Shown piece after piece: positions 7,725-13,059 of a stretch of 13,059 nucleotides of DNA. Both the position numbers and the translations under genes were made by a program. The notes under the pieces were generated by a model, which saw nothing but the letters and a program-made list of their open reading frames with translations, was not told the DNA's origin and ran no database searches. Source of the DNA: Allocoprobacillus merdigallinarum (lineage in GTDB: Bacteria; Bacillota_I; Bacilli_A; Erysipelotrichales; Coprobacillaceae); assembly GCA_019117525.1 (NCBI GenBank), contig DWZO01000012.1, positions 1 to 13,059 of the forward strand, written 5' to 3'. Position 1 is the first letter of the stretch. Each line of letters opens with the position of its first letter.

Positions 7725-7743
7725 TGTAAGTGCACACTTTACA
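7725..7743 (-). promoter_or_regulatory. Imperfect palindrome at the start of the PTS-operon transcript
   Basis: Read rightward, TGTAAGTG (7725-7732) pairs with CACTTTACA (7735-7743) apart from one extra base. It falls at about +2 to +20 of the predicted leftward transcript. It could be a second operator or a short 5' hairpin. It lacks the central CG of a normal CcpA cre site. Confidence 0.4.
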
Positions 7744-7751
7744 TATCTTAT

Positions 7752-7779
7752 TTTATATCTTTGTTACATAATTTGTCAA
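7752..7779 (-). promoter_or_regulatory. Predicted promoter of the PTS-led leftward operon
   Basis: On the leftward strand there is a perfect TTGACA (7774-7779), a 16-nt spacer and TATAAA (7752-7757). An 18-nt spacing to TAAAAT is also possible. The start would be near 7745, giving a leader of about 46 nt. The -35 lies inside the first operator copy, so protein bound there would block RNA polymerase. Confidence 0.7.
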
Positions 7780-7794
7780 TATGTTATTACAAAT
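7771..7794. promoter_or_regulatory. Operator copy O1 (24 bp, inverted repeat)
   Basis: Arms ATTTGTCA (7771-7778) and TTACAAAT (7787-7794) flank the 8-bp spacer ATATGTTA. The arms are complementary at 7 of 8 positions, and the flanking A and T at 7770 and 7795 extend the dyad by one pair. Only two bases differ from the second copy at 7951-7974. It overlaps the -35 of the leftward promoter. Confidence 0.75.
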
Positions 7795-7950
7795 TTTGTT
7801 ATAAGAATTCCTATTTACTTCATATATTATCATTAAAATTGTACTATTTGTTATTTTCGATAAAAAATCACCTATTTTTTTAGTATATTCATTAAAAATA
7901 TATTTTTGGTTTTTACCTCTTTTCTTTTCTTTGAATATCTGATATGATAT

Positions 7951-7974
7951 ATTTGTCAATTTGTTATGACAAAT
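7951..7974. promoter_or_regulatory. Operator copy O2 (24 bp, perfect 8-bp arms)
   Basis: Arms ATTTGTCA (7951-7958) and TGACAAAT (7967-7974) are perfectly complementary around the 8-bp spacer ATTTGTTA. It is the same sequence and orientation as the copy at 7771-7794, offset by exactly 180 bp. It lies directly upstream of, or overlapping, the rightward promoter. The likely ligand is the local GntR/UTRA regulator, though that is inference. Confidence 0.75.
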
Positions 7975-7976
7975 TA

Positions 7977-8005
7977 TTGAAATATATAATAAATTGTCAT
8001 ATAAC
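7977..8005 (+). promoter_or_regulatory. Predicted promoter of the rightward SIS operon
   Basis: The best pair is TTGAAA (7977-7982), a 17-nt spacer and TATAAC (8000-8005), with a start near 8012 and a leader of about 23 nt that holds AAGGAGG. An alternative is TTGTTA (7961-7966), an 18-nt spacer and TATAAT (7985-7990), whose -35 lies inside operator O2. The sequence alone does not decide between them. Confidence 0.6.
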
Positions 8006-8034
8006 ATATGTACAAAAAAATAAGGAGGAAAGAT

Positions 8035-9144
8035 ATGAACAAAAAAAGTCCTTCTATGTTGTCGTTTATTGAAGATACCCCTAAACAAATTCATTACAAC
8101 ATAGAAAATTTACATGTTTTGACAGAACAAATCATCAATTTTTATTTACAAAAAGATTACCAAACAATTTGGATTATTGCGTCTGGATCGAGTGCTAATG
8201 GTTCACAATGTGCTAAGCCATTTTTAACAAAGTATTTAAATTGTGATGTTAAAATTATATCTCCGAATACATTTATTTATTCGGAAAGTAATTTAAAAGA
8301 CAATGATTTTGCTTTTGTTGTTTCGCAAAGTGGCTGTTCTACAAACTCTATTGAAGCATTAAAGAAATTAAAAGAATTAGGGTTTCCTGCTATTGGATTA
8401 ACAGGAAATATTGAATCTGATTTTAAAGAATTTGCTGACATGATTATTGATTATGGTGTAGGTATTGAAACAGTGGGTTATGTAACCAAAGGTGTAACAA
8501 CTTTAGCATTATTTCTTATTTTATTTGCTTTACAAGCTGCTATAAAGAAAGGATATATTTCAAAAGAAAAGTATAATGAAGTATTCGAAGAATTAACTGA
8601 TATACCTTCACGACATCAAACAATTCAAAATCATACTTGGGAATTTTATCATAAAAATAAAGCAGCCCTCACATCAATGAATGTGTGTTATTGTTGTGGT
8701 TTTATACAAGGTTATGGTATAGCAACTGAAGCTGCTTTAAAAATAGGTGAAACAATTCAAATACCAAGTTTTGCTTATGAGGCAGAAGAATTTATTCATG
8801 GCCCTCATTTACAATTAACACCTTATTATACACTTTTCTTTATAGATGATTTTTCTTTGGGTAGTGATAGATTAATACAAATTTATCAAGCAGCCCATAG
8901 TGTTTCTGATTATGTATTCGCTATAACAAACAATCCTATTGTTGATGATCAACATGCATTACGTTTACCATTTGAGATAAAAGAACCACTATTATCTCCT
9001 TTATACTTATTACCATTTTTTCAAATCATTGCATATCAAGTTACAACCGACTTAAATAAATGGAATAAACATCCTATGCTTGCTAATTTCGAAAAATATG
9101 TTGATTCCAAAACTGAAACTATCAAAAAGGTTATGCCAGATTAA
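8035..9144 (+). CDS. Double SIS-domain sugar-phosphate isomerase/deglycase (GlmS C-terminal-like), paralog 1
   Basis: 369 aa, the first gene of the rightward operon. Two SIS folds are visible. The first holds IASGSSANGSQ (48-58) and the phosphate-loop-like SQSGCSTNSIEAL (97-109). The second holds ATEAALKIGET (230-240) and EEFIHGPHLQL (251-261). E239 and H255 have the 16-residue spacing of the GlmS isomerase catalytic Glu and His. There is no glutamine amidotransferase domain, so it does not make glucosamine 6-phosphate from glutamine. Like FrlB, FraB and GfrE/F, it probably acts on a phosphorylated sugar-amine adduct. I chose the ATG at 8035 because of AAGGAGG 7-8 nt upstream; the frame extends 9 codons further without a site. 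It resembles the 11511-12620 product along its whole length (shared GIETxGYVT, LTGNxESD, EFxHGPxLQL). Its stop overlaps the next start by one base. Confidence 0.85.
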   Translation: MNKKSPSMLSFIEDTPKQIHYNIENLHVLTEQIINFYLQKDYQTIWIIASGSSANGSQCAKPFLTKYLNCDVKIISPNTFIYSESNLKDNDFAFVVSQSGCSTNSIEALKKLKELGFPAIGLTGNIESDFKEFADMIIDYGVGIETVGYVTKGVTTLALFLILFALQAAIKKGYISKEKYNEVFEELTDIPSRHQTIQNHTWEFYHKNKAALTSMNVCYCCGFIQGYGIATEAALKIGETIQIPSFAYEAEEFIHGPHLQLTPYYTLFFIDDFSLGSDRLIQIYQAAHSVSDYVFAITNNPIVDDQHALRLPFEIKEPLLSPLYLLPFFQIIAYQVTTDLNKWNKHPMLANFEKYVDSKTETIKKVMPD

Positions 9145-9791
9145 TGATAAAAGCTATTATTTTCGATATGGATGGTGTCATCATTGATAGTGAGCCTTAT
9201 TATCAAAAAGTTCTTTTACACATTCTTAGACATTTTGGAATTCAAGCAACTTCTAACGATTTATTAGCATTAGCTGGTGGTTCTTCGACTCACTTTAATG
9301 AAATTATAAATCCATTAATTCAAGGAATTATTTCTAGAAAAGATTTTGATCTTTATCATTCTCAATATTATTCGAAACATAATATTCCCTATATGGAAAT
9401 TATATTTCCATATGTTAAAGATTTGCTTCAATGGCTTAAAGATCATGGTTATCGTATTGCTATTGCTTCTAGTTCAAAACAAGATGAAATTCTAAATGTT
9501 CTTAATGTATGTCAAATTAGAGAATACTTTGAAATTATTATGAGTGGTGATATGTTTAAAGAATCGAAACCACATCCTGAAATATATGTCACTTGTGTAG
9601 AAAAATTAAAACTTAAACCTCATGAATGCATGGCTATTGAAGATAGTGAGTATGGTATTACTGCAGCAAAAAAAGCAGGACTTACTTGTATAGCAAAAAT
9701 TGATAAACGTTTTGGATATAATCAGGAAATGGCTGATTATCATATTAATAATTTAATAGAAATTATAAAAATATTGGAGGAAATGAAATGA
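9144..9791 (+). CDS. HAD-superfamily hydrolase/phosphomutase (beta-phosphoglucomutase-like)
   Basis: 215 aa, a complete HAD protein with a C1 helical cap. The motifs are IIFDMDGVIIDSEPYY (nucleophile D8, acid/base D10), IASSSK (107-112, motif II serine), SKPHPEIY (K142) and AIEDSEYGITAA (E166, D167). The family includes beta-phosphoglucomutases and small sugar phosphatases, and the sequence does not settle which this is. Several stretches match the HAD half of the kinase fusion on the other strand (FDMDGVI.DSE, IASS, ISGDMF or MSGDMF, SKP.P.IY, IEDSEYGI.AA), so the two are probably duplicates. Its ATG overlaps the stop of the upstream SIS gene, and its stop overlaps the epimerase start, giving tight coupling. 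A phosphatase acting on a sugar phosphate could relieve accumulation of toxic intermediates. Confidence 0.88.
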   Translation: MIKAIIFDMDGVIIDSEPYYQKVLLHILRHFGIQATSNDLLALAGGSSTHFNEIINPLIQGIISRKDFDLYHSQYYSKHNIPYMEIIFPYVKDLLQWLKDHGYRIAIASSSKQDEILNVLNVCQIREYFEIIMSGDMFKESKPHPEIYVTCVEKLKLKPHECMAIEDSEYGITAAKKAGLTCIAKIDKRFGYNQEMADYHINNLIEIIKILEEMK

Positions 9792-10456
9792 AGAAAATAT
9801 TATGTCCAAGTATGATGTGTGCGAATTTTGAAAATTTGGGAAAGGAAGTTAAAGATTTAGATGAGGCTGGTTTTGATATCTTTCATCTTGATGTAATGGA
9901 TGGTGTTTTTGTTCCTAACTATGGTATGGGGCTTCAAGATGTAGAATATATTTGTAAAACTGCTACCAAACCATGTGATGTTCATCTTATGGTTGTTAAT
10001 CCTGGAGACTATGTAGAAAAATTTGCGAATATTGGAGCAAAGATTATCTACATACATCCTGAAACTGATGTACACGCTTGTCGTACATTACAAAAAATTA
10101 TTGATGCAGGATCTAAAGCAGGAATTGCTATTAATCCAGGAACTTCATTTGAATCAGTAAAGGAATTATTACATCTTTGTGATTATGTAATGTTGATGAG
10201 TGTGAATCCAGGTTTTGCTGGACAAAAGTATCTTGATTTTGTAACACCTAAATTTAAGAAATTTGTTGATGAAGCTAAAAATTATGGTGGTTATAAAGTT
10301 ATGATTGATGGAGCTTGTTCACCAGAGAAAATCAAAGAGCTTTCAGCAATAGGAGTCAGTGGATTCATATTAGGAACAAGTGCATTATTTGGAAAAGACA
10401 AAAGTTATCAAGAGATTTGTAAAGAATTAAGAAAGGAGGAAAAATATGAATCTTAA
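9788..10456 (+). CDS. Ribulose-/allulose-phosphate 3-epimerase family protein (Rpe/AlsE-like)
   Basis: A 222-aa TIM-barrel metalloenzyme that epimerises ketose phosphates at C3. Family motifs are CPSMMCANF (6-14), FHLDVMDGVFVPNYG (32-46, metal ligand H33, catalytic D35), CDVHLMV (63-69, metal ligand H66), LMSVNPGFAGQKY (136-148), MIDGACSP (172-179, catalytic D174) and GTSALFG (196-202). The PSMMC start and the HPET segment (90-93) resemble allulose-6-phosphate 3-epimerase AlsE more than housekeeping Rpe, which usually reads PSILSADF. GGAGG lies 7 nt before the ATG, and the start overlaps the HAD stop by 4 nt. In E. coli the frl locus has FrlC to turn psicoselysine into fructoselysine. A phosphate-level epimerase here could do the same job for a phosphorylated conjugate or for a released keto-sugar phosphate. 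That is inference. Confidence 0.85.
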   Translation: MKKILCPSMMCANFENLGKEVKDLDEAGFDIFHLDVMDGVFVPNYGMGLQDVEYICKTATKPCDVHLMVVNPGDYVEKFANIGAKIIYIHPETDVHACRTLQKIIDAGSKAGIAINPGTSFESVKELLHLCDYVMLMSVNPGFAGQKYLDFVTPKFKKFVDEAKNYGGYKVMIDGACSPEKIKELSAIGVSGFILGTSALFGKDKSYQEICKELRKEEKYES

Positions 10457-11498
10457 TGAATCTAAATTATGGAAAGAAATTCATCAACAAGATGAATGTG
10501 TTCGTGAATGTTTAAAATACAATTTACCTATTTTAAAAGAAATTGCTTTCAACATAAAGCAAAGAAACATTAAAAATATTATTTTCGCAGCTAGAGGCAG
10601 TAGTGAACATGCTGCACAAGTCGCAAAATATGTTTTTGAAATTTATACTGATATGTTTGTTAATATAGCTGCTCCTTCTATAACGACTTGTTATCAAGGT
10701 CATGTTAATTATCAAAATGCTCTTGTTGTAGGTATTAGTCAATCTGGTGGTGCTCAAGATGTATATCAGGTGATGAAAAAATGTGTAGATGATGGTGGTA
10801 TATGTGTTTCTATTACAAATGAACCAGAATGTTTAATGTCGACAATTGGACATTATCAATTAAATAACCATTGTGGTATTGAAACCAGTATTACTGCTGC
10901 TAAATCTTATATAACTCAATTAACTATTTTGATTGCTTTAGCTTATCAAATATCTGAAAATCAGGAACTTTTTAACTTACTAGAACAACTCCCTGATATT
11001 ATAAAAGATTCTTTTCAATTAGAAAATCAAGTTCAAAATGTTATTCCTTTTTTTAGAAATAGTGAACATTTATTAATATTTGGTAGAGGTTTATTATATG
11101 GTTTAGTTCAAGAAAGTGAATTAAAAATTCAAGAAACAAGTTATTTAGATGCTCGTTGTTATTCTGCAAGTGATTATCAACATGGTCCTATTGCAACCTC
11201 TTTATCTTTTGTACCAACAATATTTTTTATTGCTGATAAACAAACAGATAAAAGCATTATTCAACTTCATCAAAGATTAAAAGAAGAGAAAAACATCTTC
11301 TCATTAATTATTTCAAATAAAGATAATATAAGTGAATTAGGAGACCTTTCTATTAAAATTCCTCATCAATATGATGGACTTTCTGCTGTCTTTGTTTGTG
11401 CTATTATTTCACAAATGTTTGCTTGTTTATTATCTATTGCAAGAGGTTATAATCCTGATAGTCCAATTGGAGTATCAAAACATACAGTTACAATATAG
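10446..11498 (+). CDS. SIS-domain aminosugar/glycated-amine phosphate isomerase or deglycase (GlmS/NagB-II-like)
   Basis: 350 aa with two SIS domains and no amidotransferase domain. Motifs are FAARGSSEHAAQVA (47-60), GISQSGGAQD (96-105), ELKIQETSYLDA (225-236) and SASDYQHGP (240-248). E230 and H246 sit 16 apart, as in GlmS. The tail NPDSPIGVSKHTVTI resembles the NP.SPR.LSK.T ends of GlmS and NagB-II-type deaminases, with K345 in the position of the GlmS C-terminal lysine. This places it closer to glucosamine-6-phosphate deaminase-like SIS proteins than its two operon neighbours are. AAGGAGG is 6 nt before the ATG, which lies inside the end of the epimerase gene (11-nt overlap). It might deaminate an amino-sugar phosphate or split a glucose-type adduct. 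The exact substrate is unknown. Confidence 0.82.
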   Translation: MNLNESKLWKEIHQQDECVRECLKYNLPILKEIAFNIKQRNIKNIIFAARGSSEHAAQVAKYVFEIYTDMFVNIAAPSITTCYQGHVNYQNALVVGISQSGGAQDVYQVMKKCVDDGGICVSITNEPECLMSTIGHYQLNNHCGIETSITAAKSYITQLTILIALAYQISENQELFNLLEQLPDIIKDSFQLENQVQNVIPFFRNSEHLLIFGRGLLYGLVQESELKIQETSYLDARCYSASDYQHGPIATSLSFVPTIFFIADKQTDKSIIQLHQRLKEEKNIFSLIISNKDNISELGDLSIKIPHQYDGLSAVFVCAIISQMFACLLSIARGYNPDSPIGVSKHTVTI

Positions 11499-11510
11499 GA
11501 GGATGATATT

Positions 11511-12620
11511 ATGAATTTAGTAACTATGAAAGATTATATATATGCAACACCTGCAAAAGTTTTAGAAAATGTTAAAAATGCTGAAATGCTTGTTAAACCT
11601 ATTGTTGATTTATATATAAAAAAGAATTATAAAAAAATAACATTTGTTGCTTCTGGATCTAGTTATACTGCTATCCAATGTGCAAGAGGATTTCTTTGTG
11701 AAAAGTTAAGAAATGATGTCAAAGTCATCAATCCCTTTACTTTTTCTGAATATGATTATCGTTATGTTACTGATGATGAATTTGTAGTAATTGTTAGTCA
11801 AACTGGAGCAAGTACAAATTGTATTTCAGCATTACAAAAATTAGATCAAATAAACCATGAAAAATATGTATTAACTGGTAATGTTGAAAGTGATTGTAAA
11901 GCTTATGCTGATACTATGTTAGATTGGGGTTGTGGTATAGAAACAATGGGATATGTTACATTAGGAGTTGTTACTTTAATTAACTATCTTATGTTATTTG
12001 CTGTATATGCTGCTCAAGCACTTCAATTAGAAGATAGTATTGAATATACTAAAAATCAAATTATTAAAGCTATGAATAACCATAAAATTGTATGTCAAGA
12101 TAGTGAAAAGTTTATAACGGAGAACTATCAAGCTTTAATGCAAATGGATCGTGTATATGTATTAGGTGCTGGTTCTAATTATGGGACTGCTTTAGAAGGG
12201 GCTTTAAAAATTGGAGAAACAGTTAAAGTGCTTGCTGTTGGTTATGAACAAGATGAATTCTTACATGGACCTGCATTACAATTATCTCCTCAATATACAG
12301 CTTTTGTTATTGATAGTGGAGATCAAACAGCAGACCATGCAAAACAAGTCTTTAATGGGTTATTAAAAGTTGTCAAAAATACTTTTATGATAACGCCAAA
12401 TAAAGATATAAATCACTCTCAAGTACTATATATTCAAGATTCTTGTGATGAACCATTTACTTGTTTATATAACTTAGCGTTCTTTGAACTTATTGCTGAA
12501 ATTATATCAACAGATTTAAATTCAAAAAAATCTCATCCACTCTACTATGAAATGAATAAAGTTATTGACTTTAGAACATCTGAATTTAGAAAAACACATA
12601 GTAGTGATGAGGATGATTAA
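11511..12620 (+). CDS. Double SIS-domain sugar-phosphate isomerase/deglycase, paralog 2
   Basis: 369 aa, the same length and layout as the product of 8035-9144. Its motifs are FVASGSSYTAIQ (45-56), VSQTGASTNCISAL (95-108), LTGNVESD (121-128), GCGIETMGYVTLG (140-152), ALEGALKIGET (227-237) and DEFLHGPALQLSP (248-260). The likely catalytic pair is E236 and H252. A GAGSNYG segment (219-225) opens the second domain. GGAGG lies 8 nt before the ATG, and the gap from the preceding SIS gene is 12 nt. The paired paralogs in one operon suggest two related substrates, such as conjugates differing in stereochemistry or in the amine, or a hetero-oligomer. The C-terminus ends in an acidic tail, SSDEDD. Activity on phosphorylated Amadori or Heyns-type compounds is inferred from the family and the locus. 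Confidence 0.85.
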   Translation: MNLVTMKDYIYATPAKVLENVKNAEMLVKPIVDLYIKKNYKKITFVASGSSYTAIQCARGFLCEKLRNDVKVINPFTFSEYDYRYVTDDEFVVIVSQTGASTNCISALQKLDQINHEKYVLTGNVESDCKAYADTMLDWGCGIETMGYVTLGVVTLINYLMLFAVYAAQALQLEDSIEYTKNQIIKAMNNHKIVCQDSEKFITENYQALMQMDRVYVLGAGSNYGTALEGALKIGETVKVLAVGYEQDEFLHGPALQLSPQYTAFVIDSGDQTADHAKQVFNGLLKVVKNTFMITPNKDINHSQVLYIQDSCDEPFTCLYNLAFFELIAEIISTDLNSKKSHPLYYEMNKVIDFRTSEFRKTHSSDEDD

Positions 12621-12626
12621 TACATC

Positions 12627-12956
12627 ATGTATTTATTAATACAAAAAAGAATAAATTATATATTAACTATATTATTTATTTTTCTAGCTATTTTGCTTTA
12701 TATCTTATTTTTCCCTATATTTAGATATTGGGGATTTACAGGAATGATTATTAGTTTTATGACTCTTATTTTGATTTTTCATTTTCTTATTGATAATGTT
12801 ATAAAACATACAGAAGATATAATAATTTATAGAATGTTATCAAAAAAGCAAATAGCTTTATGTCAAATTAAAAAAGTTCAGTTCTATAAAACAAAAAAAG
12901 ACTTCTATTTTAGAAGTCATCATATTTACGGTTTTATTTCAAGCCATGATATTTGA
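12627..12956 (+). CDS. Small hypothetical membrane protein with two helices (uncertain)
   Basis: 109 aa that I do not recognise. Two strongly hydrophobic segments (about 10-32 and 35-57) are followed by a basic cytoplasmic-looking part, KKQIALCQIKKVQFYKTKKDFYF, whose alternating pattern resembles a short PH-like fold. It starts 6 nt after the last SIS gene, but the ribosome binding site is poor: GAGG is about 14 nt away. A hairpin with a leftward U tract lies in its 3' end. The frame could be a real small gene, a fragment of a longer one, or a chance open frame in AT-rich DNA. Two clear helices and a basic tail make me lean slightly towards a gene. Confidence 0.45.
   Translation: MYLLIQKRINYILTILFIFLAILLYILFFPIFRYWGFTGMIISFMTLILIFHFLIDNVIKHTEDIIIYRMLSKKQIALCQIKKVQFYKTKKDFYFRSHHIYGFISSHDI
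12893..12918 (-). terminator. Leftward-facing hairpin terminator inside the small membrane-protein frame
   Basis: GACTTCTA (12900-12907) and TAGAAGTC (12911-12918) form an 8-bp perfect stem with a 3-nt loop. In leftward RNA the stem is followed by seven U and then GUUUU, from the A-tract at 12893-12899. There is no U tract in the rightward direction. It would stop transcription arriving from the right of the window. Confidence 0.5.
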
Positions 12957-12995
12957 AACTGCTTTTCAAAATCTTGTGGTTTTAATATATGTAGT

Positions 12996-13034
12996 AAAAA
13001 CAGACCTCTTCTGTTTCATGAGGTCTGCTTTTTT
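12996..13034. terminator. Bidirectional intrinsic terminator after the rightward operon
   Basis: CAGACCTC (13001-13008) pairs perfectly with GAGGTCTG (13020-13027) around an 11-nt loop. Rightward, it is followed by C and six T. Leftward, it is followed by five T (the A-tract at 12996-13000). It closes the SIS operon and can also stop leftward transcripts. Confidence 0.85.
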
Positions 13035-13059
13035 GCTTTATATTACTTTGATATCATGT

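Larger units (their letters stand above)
7700..8034. other. Divergent control region between the two operons
   Basis: This 335-bp stretch contains no convincing gene. It holds both divergent promoters, two 24-bp operator copies, a palindrome at the leftward transcript start, and a very AT-rich middle (about 7800-7950) with A- and T-tracts such as AAAAAA at 7862-7867 and TTTTTTT at 7875-7881. Such tracts could make the DNA bend. A leftward open frame that crosses it has no ribosome binding site and a low-complexity sequence. Confidence 0.85.

Noticed and set aside
7725..7743. CcpA cre site
   Set aside because: The dyad lacks the central CG and the spacing of the cre consensus; it is kept only as an unnamed palindrome.
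7700..7745. Riboswitch (for example a lysine L-box) in the PTS leader
   Set aside because: The predicted leader is only about 46 nt, too short for a lysine riboswitch, and shows no matching stems beyond one palindrome.
7994..8015. Third operator copy near the rightward start
   Set aside because: Only short TTGT/ACAA ends match, and the internal spacing differs from the two good copies.
7753..8094. Leftward open frame across the divergent control region
   Set aside because: It overlaps promoters and operators, has an Asn/Ile-rich low-complexity product and no ribosome binding site.
9857..10075. Leftward open frame inside the epimerase gene
   Set aside because: Antisense shadow of a conserved TIM-barrel gene.
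10533..10757. Leftward open frame inside the third SIS gene
   Set aside because: Antisense shadow; the rightward frame has full family motifs.

Overview
The window is very AT-rich DNA with strong AGGAGG-type ribosome binding sites, tightly overlapping genes and short intrinsic terminators. This suggests a low-GC Firmicute, perhaps a gut Erysipelotrichia/Coprobacillus-like bacterium. The taxon is an inference from composition and gene content. The window is one catabolic locus made of two divergent operons that share a 335-bp control region. I saw no mobile element, RNA gene or CRISPR array.

Leftward operon (about 7745 to 48). In transcription order it encodes mannose-family PTS EIIB, EIIC and EIID; an intercistronic hairpin; a FraB/FrlB-like SIS-domain deglycase; a fusion of a PfkB sugar kinase (FrlD-like) with a HAD phosphatase/mutase; PTS EIIA; and an EamA/DMT transporter. 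An internal promoter then precedes a DeoC-family aldolase and a GntR/UTRA regulator, and a nested hairpin terminator closes the unit.

Rightward operon (about 8012 to 13034). It encodes a GlmS-like SIS sugar isomerase/deglycase; a stand-alone HAD related to the HAD half of the fusion; a ribulose/allulose-phosphate 3-epimerase; a second, different SIS protein; a third SIS protein paralogous to the first; and a small two-helix membrane protein of doubtful status. It ends at a bidirectional terminator.

Control. Two nearly identical 24-bp operators, each with ATTTGTCA-type arms around an 8-bp spacer, lie in the same orientation exactly 180 bp apart, one at each divergent promoter. This points to one regulator, most simply the local GntR protein, controlling both operons.

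Working model (inference). The PTS imports and phosphorylates a sugar or sugar-amine conjugate. SIS deglycases/isomerases split or isomerise the phosphorylated conjugates, an epimerase brings stereoisomers into the path, and the kinase, HAD and aldolase handle variants and products. The mannose-PTS plus FraB/FrlB-like deglycase combination resembles loci for Amadori products (fructoselysine, glucoselysine, fructose-asparagine). The four SIS enzymes, the kinase-HAD fusion and the phosphate-level epimerase together do not match any locus I know.
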